In this document: positions 46,167-59,600 of the stretch, in pieces | Numbering within the stretch: the stretch's first letter is position 1 | Layout of the letters: every line of letters starts with the position of its first letter | Origin: Nematostella vectensis | Taxonomy: Eukaryota > Cnidaria > Anthozoa > Actiniaria > Edwardsiidae | NCBI RefSeq assembly: GCF_932526225.1 | Contig: NC_064036.1 | Span: 14,689,181-14,753,180, forward strand | Direction: 5' to 3' | Length of the DNA stretch: 64,000 nucleotides | Translations under genes and position numbers: made by a program | The notes under the pieces: model-generated | Databases searched by the model: none | Told to the model about the DNA's origin: nothing | The model's input: only the letters and a program-made list of their open reading frames with translations

Positions 46167-46612
46167 TAGCCTCCCGAGCTCCCCCTAGGTGCGACATGTG
46201 ACAAAATGATTGACAGGTGGGCGTGGCTATCACGTGACAAAATGATTGACAGGTTTTTGACAAAATGATTGACAGGTGGGCGTGGTCGTCACGTGACAAA
46301 ATGATTGACAGGTTTTTGACAAAATGATTGACAGGTGGGCGTGGTCGTCACGTGACAAAATGATTGACAGGTTTTTGACGAAATGATCGACAGGTGGGCT
46401 TGGCTATCACGTGACAAAGTGATTGACAGGTTCTTGACAAAATGATTGACAGGTGGGCGTGGTCGTGTTCGTGTGTGCAAGGAGTCTTGGGCAAACTCGC
46501 GTATGCGCAGGTCGCGAGGCTTGGCGGAGGTGTGCGAAGACTTTTGCGCCATTTTGGAATGAAATTTGGGGTGATGAAAAACTTGTCCCAGAATCGGCAA
46601 AATCCTACTACT
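46167..46612 (-). repeat. Right terminal inverted repeat of the Polinton
   Basis: The complement of the left TIR with scattered differences, ending TCCTACTACT at 46612. It contains about five copies of the 59-bp CACGTG/CTGTCAATCA subrepeat and a copy of the dispersed palindrome at its inner edge (46167-46191). Confidence 0.95.
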
Positions 46613-46617
46613 CTGCG
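46613..46617. repeat. Right target-site duplication (CTGCG) of the Polinton
   Basis: CTGCG follows the right terminus directly and matches 29346-29350. Confidence 0.65.
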
Positions 46618-49600
46618 AGCCCCCGTCAGCAAATGTTGCTTACGTATGAAATGAATTTGAAGACGTAAGGGGGGAGGCAAATAGCTATACAACAGTTCCG
46701 TAGCAGTCCTCGGATAAATATGGGGGAGGGAGGGCAAGATACAGAAACATTTAGGAAATTATTTCTTATAATATTTGAGAGTATTGAGGGGGCCTGTCAC
46801 CCCCTGCCACGGCCCTCTTAAACTTCTATCTTAATTGCAAAATTGTGTGCATGATGGGATGTTGGTCTAAACTCTAAGTGTTTATTTATTCTTCGGATCG
46901 GTTGTAGCCAACGAGTTCATACCTTTTTTTTCACTCGAATTTTGAAAAAAAAATAATTGCCTGTTAACAAAGGCTACTCCACAGCAGGACATAATACACA
47001 TGAACACGGAGTACTGATCTGTGACGCGCGACACCTCTAGCCATATGTCAAGTTATAAACTGAACATCTTCTGTCTATATGTAGAAACATTGATAGGGTA
47101 TCAATTAAAAATTATCGAGACGGGCATAGAAACCCAACGATTTTGAAACGAATCGCATTCTTACGTGAACGGTGCTATTATTTTCCACCCAAATAATTGT
47201 GAACCCCTGTCGCGATGTGCGTATAGCCTCCAAGCGGGAGGTGCTCTGTGGCTATTGATGGACTTGCTGGTGGAGCATTGACAGCTTTTATTGACGCTTA
47301 CCTGACGCGTACGTGCGTGAGATGAGCGGATGGGCTGTGTTGTGACCTCGGACACCTGGGAGATTGGCCCTCCGCCAGTGTCTGCAGAATACATCTTTTC
47401 TTTTTATAAGAACCTTTTTTATAAGAACGTCTAGGCTGAGATTCACAAATTTAAAGAACATGCTAAGAAAATGCCGAGGTTCAGATAGCAAAATATTTTT
47501 TTTAATTTTTAGTCCTGATGCGTTATAAAATTCAGAATCAAATTGTGCTTACAGTAACAACCTTATTATTGCTATTGATCATTAGTGTAATTCTCTTCCC
47601 TATAATTCATTGGGTAATTTAAGCACATCGTTAAGAACATATTCAGCCTTCAAATATCCCAAAAATAAGAACGGCCCAGCCTCAACATAAAATTAGACGT
47701 TCTAATAAAAAAAAATCGTGTACGCCATTTTTAAGAACGACAATTCCATTGCCGAAACGCTGTCATTTGTGTTGTATTTCTCAAAAACCTCGAAAACTTT
47801 TAAAATACTTAAGCTTTGCTGCTACATTTCCATAATAATACAGACAATATTTTATTCTAAATTATGTGTTTATCGAGCCTCAGTACAGTTCTTTTTAAAG
47901 ATGTCAATCACTTGACTCATTTGGTCGCACAAGGATTTGTGCGAGACCACCAACTGTGCTCCGCTATTTAGGAAACCCAACAATTCGTACGGACCCAGGG
48001 GCAGTTGGCGGAGGAAATTTATTTTTCTATAAAGAATTCGGGGGTTAAGTAGTGCAGATCAAAATTTTTGACAAATGTATTAATTCTCACTGTTGTGACA
48101 GATCTTAATCCAGTTTTACATTGGCCTCAGGAAAAATGTTCTACCCTTGGCTTGTATTGAAGTGTGATGGACTATCCATATCTTTTTGTGTTTGGTGGGA
48201 TAATACTATTTTACCGTTACCACACGTAAAATAGCTTAAATTCAGATAATGCTTGGTTCCCCACAGCTAACTGTGTCCATAACAATGAATTCAAATGAGC
48301 GCCTAACAGAGCAAAAAGGCGGTGTGGGAATTATGAGCTCTGACCCAAGCTTTTAGGGTCAAATCGAGCTTATGGCACGTGCTTAAAAAAAAAAATTGGA
48401 ATCCATTGTTGTTAAAAAAAAATGATGCCTGCGAACTAATTAGCATCCCATGATTTATTTTGCGAGAATATGTTTTAAGCTTAGTGTATCAATGGTTAGG
48501 GTTTGTTATTGTATTTATTTAAAATACAGAAATTTGGTCAGTGCATTTTAATGTCATTTCAGGGTTTCAGGGGTAGGCTAATTATCTGACATTTTTGGGC
48601 GCGGGAGACTCGTCTATTCTATAGTTGCGCCAGACTGTCGTTTTATCACAGTTCGGGCAGCGTAACGGGAGGAGTAAGCCCTGTTGCTCCCCCGTCGCTT
48701 TCCGCCGACGCGCTCAAGAGCCAGAACTTGCGTCGTACCGCTTGTATCGTTATATTAGTTTATCAGTCATCGTGTTCTGTGCGTTCTGATGTGTTATGTC
48801 GGCCTTACGCGTGCTATGTCTGGGACCTTATCTCGCGACCTTTAAGCTTTCCGTCGTCCGGCTACGACAACACAATCGGAAATCATTCATAGGCTCTTCA
48901 GAAAGGCGGTGGAACAGGCTGCTGTTAAACAGGAGATAGAGAAACGCAGTGGCGCAAATCACTCACATAGCATTTACCAAGACCGCAACTTATAAACGCA
49001 GCTTTACATTACGCTTGTTCACTGTTTGCGATGATTTATTTGAATTAATGTGCCATATTTTGGGTTGGGAGCCTAGCGCACCGGGGCAATATTGGTACTT
49101 TGTTTTAGCGGGGCGCGTGGGTAGTTCGTGACGTCATAAGTCACTGGGTTGCCCTACAAACAATAGACTGCTTATCAACGGCCGGCTCGTACGTGTCTGT
49201 GCATTATTTAACTCTGCACTAGATTCAATCTGTATCAAAGCACTCACAGCGTTTTAGTGTTTGTTCTCTGGACCAATTCCATGTCCGGTATTCACAAACA
49301 ATCACAAATGCTGACCAGAGGAAATCATTTAAAATTCAGACAGTTTTAAAATTAAAATTGATATATGCTCAAGAAAGTGATGTGAATGCGGTAGCAAAAT
49401 TTTACTTGATAGCGAATAAATAATAAAGTGAAAAAAGATGTTTGCCAGAAGAAAATTCCGTTAAAAAGAATTTTGACCTCTGAAGGAAGAAGCATTATCT
49501 GCAGCGATAGCAAGGTCAGATGTGTCCACGTTCCCTTTCGATTGACGCTGCACAGAGAATGATTATCGCTTGTCCACTGTGAACGAAACTCCCTCGCTTC

Positions 49601-50052
49601 TCTTGAGACTCCTAATGGCGCTGCCTAGATTATGCAGAAAAACCCACAGACCTGTATGACATAAATATGATTTTCGACACCAGAAAATCTGGTGGCTGAA
49701 CAATTTGACAAGCAAATAATTGAACGTCGTAATCTCAAGTGTCGTATCAACAAAAGGGGGAGCGCTATGATTGGATAAGCGGACGATTAGCGTTTGAATT
49801 CCGACAGGTTTTTAGCCAATCAGTGGGCGGGTTAGACAACTTAGGACATCACGCCAATCGTGCACGGAGAGTACGGCGACGTCGAGCCCGGCGGAGTAGT
49901 CCACAGTTCACCGCATGCCCCCGTAAGGTTCGGTTGGGAATCATATATCGCTCGCTACAAGTTTAGTGAAGCGCGCTCGCCACTCGTAATAACACGAGAA
50001 CAAGTTTGGCTCACAGAGCCGCTATTATGTCTTTATTTCCTGTTTCTCGGAG
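46618..50052. other. Intergenic region and presumed 5' region of the SAND-domain gene
   Basis: No coding region is supported before 50053. The stretch 46618-48550 is AT-rich without recognisable genes. From about 48600 to 50050 base composition is more GC-rich and CpG-containing, which could include the promoter and 5' UTR of the downstream gene; I cannot place the transcription start. Confidence 0.5.
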
Positions 50053-50679
50053 ATGTCTGAAAGCGTGAATTACATTAATAGCGAGAAGTCTGAAGCAAAC
50101 GAAATCAAGAGTGAAACCGTCATATCCACACAAGCACCCGGCGACCGGGGAGATTCAAACGTGACATTGGGCCAGCGCGAATCTCCGAAAATTTCTACGT
50201 CTCATCATATCACAAGTATGCCTGTTGTAGTAGCAAGTCAGGCTCCCTTATCAGCCGCTAGTAGCGTGCAGAGCTCGCAGGCCTCGGAAACTGTATTCAA
50301 AGCTGAGCGCAGTGAGTCTGCTGAACTAGTGACGGAAAGCGCGGAGTGCGTGAAGTCGCGCTTTGACTCTGACTCGAGTCTACACGAGCACGCTGGATTT
50401 ATGGGGGAAGAACCGCTGGAGATACAATGCGGGGAAAACGCTGCTCTGCTCTATGTGTCTAAGCTATGCCAGGGAAGCAAGGGGCCTTGCATATTGTTTA
50501 ACAACGAGTGGCTGACTCCAAATGAACTCCAGTACATCAGCGGGCGCGAGACGGCAAAGGATTGGAAAAGAAGTATACGGTACAAGGGAAAGTCTCTAAA
50601 AAGTCTCATTGCCCGCGGCCTAATAAAAGTTCATCCTCCAATTTGTGACTGTTTGGGCTGCCGTATTTCATCACCCGTG
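50053..50679 (+). CDS. SAND gene exon 1 (start codon and SAND domain)
   Basis: ATG 50053 begins MSESVNYINSEKSEANEIKS. Residues 1-115 are Ser/Glu-rich and probably disordered. The SAND domain is at about 121-205: LEIQCGENAALLYVSKL, GPCILFNNEWLTPNELQYIS, then GRETAKDWKRSIRYKGKSLK with the DNA-binding KDWK at 169-172, and a closing CDCLGCR Cys cluster. The donor GTG/GTAGGT at 50680 is preferred over a GTAAAA four bases later. Confidence 0.9.
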
Positions 50680-53600
50680 GTAGGTAAAATATTGTCTCTT
50701 ATTTCTGAATATTGCATTATTAGGGGTATTTCTTTGCACCTTACCCGTTTTTGTAGATTTACCAATCGTGATAATATGGCGTGATCCTTAGTGTTAAAAC
50801 TAATATTTAGACTCTATTTGAACTAGAATTCTTAATCTAGCAAATGGCGAGGTCAGTGCTATAGTGAAATAGTTCAATGTTTTGTACCGTGAAAATGATG
50901 CGGCCCAAGCCAAATTAGCCGAGCTTGTTATGTTTCGAGTCTCACTTTCGAACTCGTGGTTCCGTAGATTCTGCTTCCTTCTTCCTTTTATTCTCTATAG
51001 CATCGATTGTGTTTTTTGCCGTTTCATCTGCAGCGGTTCTCATCGTTTGCCTAATTCTTGCCGTCACGAAACCCATTTATCGCAGATTACAAAAGCCACA
51101 TATTTTAAACCTCTGAAACATTCATGTGTCTGATTTGTTTTGGATTTTTTGTTAGAATTTAGCGCACGCGGGGCCTTTTAGTCAGTAAAATGTCTTGTAT
51201 GTGCGAGCGAAAAAGTTTTTAACACTATCAGCTAGCATTACGGAGACAATACAATACGACGGAAAGGGCGGTCTTGTTAGACATGTAACTTGACAGGCTG
51301 TGAGCGAACTGTCGCTCGCCAGAGCCCGCATAATTCGCTATTCTTCGCGCTAATTGCACACACTCCCTCACATCCCAAGAGGCTCCATTGCTCACTATAC
51401 AACTTTGCCGTGTTATTGTCTGCGAAGCTCATGGTTGGCTAAGGATTCAATGTGTCTGAATTACCAAAAATAAAAGGGCTGATCTGATGGAGACAAGAGT
51501 TCTTGGGAACGTAATGACACTTTTGTTGTTTAATGCACTGCGATTATATTATAAGATTGACAGTCCTGTCTAGCCCATATAATATCCTTCTTTGCAATAT
51601 TGACAACTTGTCTTGCCCGCACAATACCCTCTCAGCAAAACTCATAATCTATTGTTGATTAATTGCAAGTGTTGCCTTGGTGACGGGGAGCGATACTGCC
51701 AGATTCAAGGGCCATCGTCTGGCGTGCATGCGACATGGCACACAAACCCATGCATATCCTCTCTTTTATTGATATGGTGCGCGCGCACTGATCAAACTGC
51801 CGTCGTCTTCGTCGTGGCTCCGGATGACATTGTCTGCTCGGATAACCCCTAAATTAAAACCCACATCTTTACAGAACGACTAAGAGAGCCCTTCTTTCCG
51901 TAACGATAATCTTTTGGAAGCTTTTAAAAAAAATAGAAACACTGTCAGGTTCGCGCAAAGTGACCTTTGAAGTAATCGGCAATAATTCCGGTCCATGCGT
52001 GCATTTGCACCCCCTGTTCTTATGAAATCAGCATTGAGATGCGCTTTAAAGCTTTCATGCATCGATTAAAAATGCATTCAAATTCCAGTCATTTTAAGAG
52101 CTTTTTTTTCTTATCGCTAAAGTTTTCCTCAGGGTTTCGTTAAGTCCCGAGTTGCTTAAAAGGATAATCTTTCTAGAGTGTCTTTAGAGCAAAGAAAATG
52201 TGTGTCATTGGATGCCCCGGAGGTTGTTCGTATCATGTCTCGAGGCGAAATGTAGTTCCCCAGCTGAAAATTTATCGTAAAACTCCCGCCAAATACTTAG
52301 CCCCGACACACAATATCTTAAGACCTACAAAATAAAGGAAATGCCACATTTTGTGATATTAATAAGGCATGATGAAGAAAAAACCTCTTGCATATCAGTG
52401 GGAAGCCATTTGTATGCAATGCGACGATACCGGTCAAGTGCTCGTCAATTTCTTGTCACTTTGACGAATGTCATTTTTGTAGAGATGACAGGCAGGGATG
52501 CATTTCAGTGAAAACCTTCAACTTAAATTGTAATATTTGAGTCAGTTAGTGCTCTTGTTGGTTTTAGGCAGCTGTTCGCTGTTGGAACATTGATATCCTA
52601 TATATTTTTTTTTTCAAGAAGATGGCACGCGATATAAGTGAAGTTCCCTGTTACTTGTACGGATAATCTGATTCAGGGTATTTTCAAAGTGTTATCTTGG
52701 TGTATATTTGACAGGGCATGTTCGCTGCTAAAGCTAACAGTGTTTGATTAAAAAAAGAATTGTAGAAAACTCGAAGGCGAGCACTCTTATTTTGCCTTAC
52801 ACGCTCAAGCGAACATAGGATTTAAAATAATGGACAAAAAAGAGAATGATTTTAACTTTTTATATCGCTTTTATACGTATTCAATCTTTTACATATCACC
52901 CGACCATCTTGACGACTTTGATACAAAAGACTGAAAAGATCGTAGAAATAAAGCTTGGAAAAAACTTGTGCTCGCAGGAAAAAAATTTAAGAATAAAAAG
53001 AAGCAAACATTAAAAAGGATAACTGATTAAATTTCTGTTTAACGCATTCTCCCTTTTGTGAAAATCAATTAAACCACTTTTCTTCTAGATGAATAACTCA
53101 GCGTGGGTAAGTGGGTATTCTCGTCGCTTTGTCTTCGTCTCAAGTTGACATATTCTCAAAACTTACGCTGTTGTTCGTCGAGTAATGTGAAGCCTAGTTT
53201 AGAACAGTTTTATGCCATTTTCCACATAGCATCGCGGAGTAGAGTTAGCGGTAATGTATGTATTTTCATGGGGGTCAGAGATTGTCACGACACATGGGAT
53301 TGTTAGCGGACCTTTGACTGGCGGCCACCCCCTCCAAACTCCCATTCAACATAGCCTCACGTACGAGCCGCACGGTTGCCATGGACACAGGTTACGGCCG
53401 TGCTTTCTATTCAGGCACCCTATGGCTGCTGTGACGGGTTATGTAATGCTTAAGTATTTACTAAGATATACAGAAGATCGAGTGTGTATCTCTTTAGAAT
53501 TTTATTTCTTTAGAAATTGAAGGGGAATTGGCGACTTTCAGATGTCTGAATTTCGTCAGACATTTTCAGGAATTTTTGTGTTTTATAAAAGGAACATCAC

Positions 53601-56600
53601 ACCAGGTATATACTAGTGCGACAAATAATATGCTTTCTCTTTTGAATCCTGGTTTGACCCATCCGGAACCGAATGCGCTAATCACCTCTATGTTTCTTCT
53701 ACGAAACTGAAACATCTATTCAAATGTAGCTCAAAATAACAAGATTCCTAATACAACCGGAGAGTCTATACGTATCCGAACGAGGCTGGCGATTTCCCTG
53801 TTACCCTTTGCCAGTTTTATGACTATTACGTCAAAGCAGTTATTTTAGAGTTCCGAGGTTGTATCTATTTATATTTCTTTTATTATATTTTACGTGGCTT
53901 ACTTGTAAGCAAAGTTGAATGCGCTCTGAAACTGCCACAGAAGCTGGTTGTATCGCACAGATCTAGTCGTGGATTTGAACACGATTTTACGCTTGAAGGG
54001 CACATGACTGTTTCAAAATGCACGGGGCTAGTTGCCAGCACGTGAAAGACATTTGCCCCTTGACTGGCTACCAAATGCTGGTAATAGTCCGCCTTCTCTA
54101 CTTTAGAATTTGAGACTTTCAAAACTCTTCCCTATGTATAGCGCTCATTGAAGTCTTTGACGCTTTGGAAACTCGAAACATAAGAGAGTGTAAGAGTAAC
54201 ACACGACCGAGCGCTACAGGGTTTTTTTCTTCACAAACTTATTGCCGTATAGTAAGCGATATACTCGCCGAAGCGATAAGTACCCGACTAATTTTTCATT
54301 TATGCACCAACAGAACCGCGGTAGACTTGCTAGCAAATGCGGGATCCCACCAACTTCGCCACGCAGTCGCAAACGCGACGCGGTGAAGTCCCTTTCTTGT
54401 TGGAGTCACGAGGAGTTAGCAGACTCCGCCACGGGCCACCGGCACTACTCCACGTCAGATATTGAATGCCTCGCTCGGCAGGCTGCCTCTAACGGGCTTC
54501 ATTTTAAGGAGAGAAGAGATTCCAGTTCATCTACTACCTCAGACGGCTCTGAAACGCAAGAAGAGAATCCATTTTCGCCCGTGAAACGCGCGCGTAGTGC
54601 TTCACCTGAAGCTGACGAGAAACACCAAATTTATAAGCGAAGGACCAGCGATTCTACCCCCCTTGCCTTCTTCCCATCAAATCCAGGTAAAAATTATATT
54701 TGAGAAAAGTACAATTTGTGTTTTTTAACTGAACTGGAGCTTGGAAAATTCCATTAGATTTTGATTATTTTTTTGAGTTATTTTTTTCTCTTGTTATTGT
54801 CATAGGCTATGACAATAGCACAGTGTAAGTTAACCTTGAATGACATTGCGTTATAATACACCAAAAAAACATTTTCGTCTAACTGTCATTCTCATTTTTT
54901 TTATCCTTACAAATCACTTCAAATCAGGCGACCGTATATTTTTAGTTATATGCATCGTCTGTGAAATGAGGGTGTTTTGCACAGTGTAAGTTAACCTTGA
55001 ATGACATTGCGTTATAATACCCCAAACAAACATTTTCTTCTAACTGTTATTCTTTTTTTCTATCATATCATACTACTTCAAATTAAGTGACCGTATAATT
55101 TTCAGTGATATGCATCGTCTGTGAAATGAGCGTGTTTTGAAAACTTTCAATTTTTCAAGTTGATTTGGAAAAAAGCGTGATACCCTTTTCAAGTATATTC
55201 TTGCTTTATCAACTGTAACAAATCAAAAATAAGGCAATTTTCAAAATAGTGGATGGTTTTTCTTTTATTGCTTTTCTGGGTGCATATATGGTTCTTTAAA
55301 TGCAAGCGGCTTCACAGTGTTTTCACCTTACATTGGTACCTCGTATTAATTTCCATGTGTAAGCCTTCTAAAAAAGTGTGATTTTGTACGACTTACACGA
55401 CAACAAACATTGATGTTAAAATACTGGCAAAAACATTCTCAAGTAAAATAAAGAAGGAAGGTTTCTTCAACAACATTAAAATGTTCTTAGCTTTAGTGTA
55501 CTCATGTCGTTTAGACACAATACGACTTCACGATGAAAAAGCATAAATGTTGGAATACACACGAATGACCAATTTTTTTCAGTAGAATTACCTGAGGGAA
55601 TATATCCAAACAATATACATGCTTAATGCTCAGCTGTGTTGTGACATAATATTTATTTAGCTTCTTTATTCCTATGAATTGATTTGATCGAAGTTTACCA
55701 AGGGAAGCCCTGGCCTTTCGGACAGGCATAGGAACCAGACATGCATGCTCCACGGTCCAGCGAGTAGACGGACGTGCGACCCTTTTCAGTGTGTTTAATA
55801 TCTGAGGAAATAATTTGTTAGCTTGTTACAAACAGCTTTTGAGTTTCAGTATTAAAAACTAAAAATAGTTTTGCGAAATCTGATGGAGACCTATCTTTGT
55901 TGAGAGCGACTCGCAACTCCCATCTCATCTTCAATGGCGAGCGGAAAGAAATGAAAATATATCAATTGTTAAAAAGAAAATTCTGCTTTGTTGGCTAATT
56001 AGATGAAAAACAGGTACCGAGATCTTGTGTTTTCTAGGCGTTGTCGAAGACTCTTATTTAGGTAAGTATTAGTATGGGCTCTTTTAAGACCCTACACGAA
56101 GAAGCCATACTGGCGGTTGCCAATTATTTTCGTCCTCGTAAACAACCCGCCGTAGGGGTTTTAGACTTTTATGAAGGTCTTGCAACTAATAAATCCTTAC
56201 ACTTACGCTCTTTGGATTCAGCCCTTAAACCCTTAAACAGCTTGTCTAGACATCGAAGCGAAGAATTTTACTGAGTTTGCTCAACCGCCCACAGCACAAC
56301 ACTGTTCTTGTTCTTGACCAATAAATAAAATTTTTCTTGGTTTACTTTGCAATGATGTCTTCCACTTGAGCTGGATAACTGAGTGAATTCTAAAATCCAC
56401 AGATTTCGTTCGCTTTTCATATTCTGCTCCCATAGTCTTTCTGTAATTTTGCCATTCTTGTCTGGGGCTCAAAAACTGCTTGTTTACTCCGCCCCCACAC
56501 GTCACCCACATTTCTAGATATTTCATGTGTAATGTATCAACCGATGTCTTACTCAAAATCCCACTTTTTAGTGACTTCGCGTAATATAGTTTTTGTAAGG

Positions 56601-59600
56601 TAAGGCAAGTCTGTAATGCTTTCCGGCAAAAAGCTTTCTGGCTGGGAGAAGCAGAGGTTAAAAGGAAGGTTCTATTTTCTAGTACGCAATACGAAGAGCA
56701 ACTCATTAGCGCAATACACGTAGGGATCGATCAAGCACAATCGCAATAAAATCAGGGAGGTTGCGTTTTGTTGCGGTCGCTCTTTCGCTCTTAAAGAACC
56801 ATAACCCTAATGTCTAAAATAAGATATCAGGAAAAGCAAGACCACACCCTATGTTATTCAAAAGAGTGATTAACGACTCTGTAATTTCGGATATACTTGA
56901 TGTCTTCAAAGATTGGTTTATCTTTGTGGATAATTAACCGAATTTTCTGCCACGCGGGGAGAGTTTTCCATTCATATCACAAGCAAGACAAACATCGTTT
57001 GCTATTAATTTTCTTTTCGCATCATTGTGTAGCATAAATCATTATATTGTTCAAAACAGCATGCTGACTCGTAATAGATGCATAGCTGTGGGCTATTTCT
57101 GAGGTATCAGCTATTAATTTGTTTTTTTTTTCCACGCGTCCATTTTTAAAGGGGGAAAATGCGACCAGCTCTCCTAGCGATTTGCAATAATATTTACCAG
57201 TTGTTCAGCGGGACTGCGAGCCTTTGAGCCAACGTTTACAAATAGAGGAAGGAATTCCGAGTGCAAAATAGAAAGTTGACCAAACAAGAATGGATACAAT
57301 TCGTTATTTCCGTCGCTATGGATGTTGGCGTCCATTTGGTATGTATAAGACGCAAAACAAAGAAAATCTAGAGAAACATAGGTCTTACACGTTTTCTTTT
57401 TCTTTTTTTCTTTTTTTTTTTATAGAATTTATTTTTATTTTTATAAACTTGATCCCTGCTACTGTACTGGCTTTCATAGATTGCACTTTGAAAGATTTGA
57501 CGAGTCTCTAGTCAACGGGAGAACAGAGAAAGGAGCCTGCACTTGTGCGGCTACAAGTATTTTTTTCCGCGAGTCCACCCACCCTTCCACCATAACTCAT
57601 TTTATAAACGTCAGATCCCTTCTTGAACAAACTCGCATATAATTAGCAATTATTAGTTGATTAAACGTCTCCGCAAATATAAAAAAAAACTCTCGAAAAT
57701 TGCGATCATGAGCACCATCAATCAAAATACAGCTAGGTTAACCCTTGAGAAGTCGCGGCTCCAGCGTTTAAAATATTTCACAAGCCGCTGCCAAGATTAC
57801 TACGAGACTCTGGCAGATGATGCATGACGGGATGGATATAGGAACAAGATTAGAAGCTCCACATTGTCGAAGTGAATGATATCGTCACTCCATGTGTCTC
57901 GTGCCAGGCCCCCTGTACGGGAGGCTTTCACGGAACTCCATTCGCACGACCTCATGTCGTGTTTATGTTCATCGAAGATAAAAGGAAATTGCATCAAAGC
58001 AAATCTTGATCTCGGTTTGTGATGCATTGATTCGCTGTGTCAGACAGAAGTCAAGATTTCAAGTATGGAAGAAACCACATTACAGACGAAACGAACCAAC
58101 CCTTGACCCCTAACCCTAATCGATTCTCATCTCTCCCGCCCACCGGCTAAGAGCTCGCATTTTGCGTGAACCATCACGTTTTAAAAAGATGTAGGCCGAT
58201 AGCTCGACTCCTGACAGACGTATTCATGTCAGCTCTTGATATCTGGCTGTCTTGCCGTACGTTGGAAGCCTTAGCGCTGTTTCCGAAAGCCCTTTAACTG
58301 TTCTCAACACGTCACGAACTAATCAATCAAAGCAAAGAGCACTGTAATGGCTTATAAGCTATCAATCATACAACTCGAAGGCTTCCCAAAAGCGTCGCTA
58401 GTGGATCGACGGACCCCTGAGATTTCACAGACATGAAAATAAATAAAAGATCATAAGCCATTAATCGGATCAGAGTAAAACCTCGCCGTTGGGATTTTTT
58501 CGACGGCGCTCGGGAGATGCTTGTTTAGGAAAGATATAAGGAGAGACTTGCATTCACTTTGACGGCAAAGCGTATCCCAATGTACTTATACAGCGAAGAA
58601 CTCGCCAGTTATATGGGTAAGCCCGAGGCCTGCTTTAGAGCCGGAAAACGCTTACATTAGAGGGAGGTTTAATTAGAGTAGTCATCATTGCTTATTTTAG
58701 TCCGCCAAGTCCTTTTAGCAGCTTTTTTGGGCATGTTGTTCTCGGTATGGACGTTTATTGGTATCACTCTTTTGATGACTTTTTACGCACGCTTTGATGC
58801 TCTTGCTCACTCGCATGTAGAGTGGTGGTATAGACTTTAGCAAATGCAATTCCAACCATTAGACAAGAATCATTTACCGAACAAACAATACCACGCCTTA
58901 CAATTCGCTTCCTTGAATGCGCTCAAGTCTCTGTTCAAGCAAGCTAAACTTAAAGTCTAAGTTTACAAAACGCAACACAGTGGCACACACAAAGATTACG
59001 CCGTGAAAAATAATATATGCAAATCTAAGCTCGTCACTCAAATGATAAATGAGTACTTTTTCTAAATCCTACTGCAACGTTTCTCGTACTCTACTGATCT
59101 TTGAAGGCGATTTGAAAACTCGGACATGCACATGGAATATGTGTATTTTCACAACGGGTCAAATCCTGTCATAACAGATTACAATTTGCGCGTGCCCTTT
59201 CGGTCACTTTGCGGGTAGAATCCATTCAGCATGAACACGCTGCTGGATTTCGCAAGTTGATGTGTTTTGAATGCTGTCCTTATACTTGTTTTAAAGCCCG
59301 GTTTTATTATAGCCATCCTACTGTCAAATTTTAATTCTCACCAGCGTATAAGGAAAGATCGGTTGTACGGTACAAGTTATGTTTTATTCGGCTAAAATTC
59401 CAACAGATGTATTCTGATATGCATACGGTCCATCCTACAAATATACTATTACACTAAACTATCTCAATAGACACTATCTTGTAGTCGACTGTGTGAGTGC
59501 TGTATACGGTTTTAAAATGTTTCCGTCACTGTGTTATTAATTGTCTTTTTCATTTCCTTGTGCTAACGTTGGCTTACGTATCACTGTAATTGCTCAAGGG

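Larger units (their letters stand above)
29351..46612. mobile_element. Complete Polinton/Maverick element (17,262 bp)
   Basis: The element is bounded by 445-bp terminal inverted repeats beginning AGTAGTAGG and flanked by CTGCG. It carries the hallmark genes: protein-primed DNA polymerase B, retroviral-type integrase, double-jelly-roll major capsid protein, A32-like packaging ATPase and penton protein, plus eleven accessory ORFs. None has a disabling mutation and none has introns, so it is potentially autonomous and able to make a particle. The TIRs differ at several positions (for example GGAGCAAAAG against GGCGCAAAAG), so it is not brand new. A maturation protease is not found. Confidence 0.97.

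Noticed and set aside
46240-46737. Open frames within the right TIR (HLSIILSK-type repeats)
   Set aside because: They are translations of the 59-bp TIR subrepeats; the same appears in the left TIR.
56281-56706. 141-residue minus-strand frame in the SAND gene intron
   Set aside because: No conserved pattern, promoter, splice partners or family resemblance; probably chance in AT-rich DNA.
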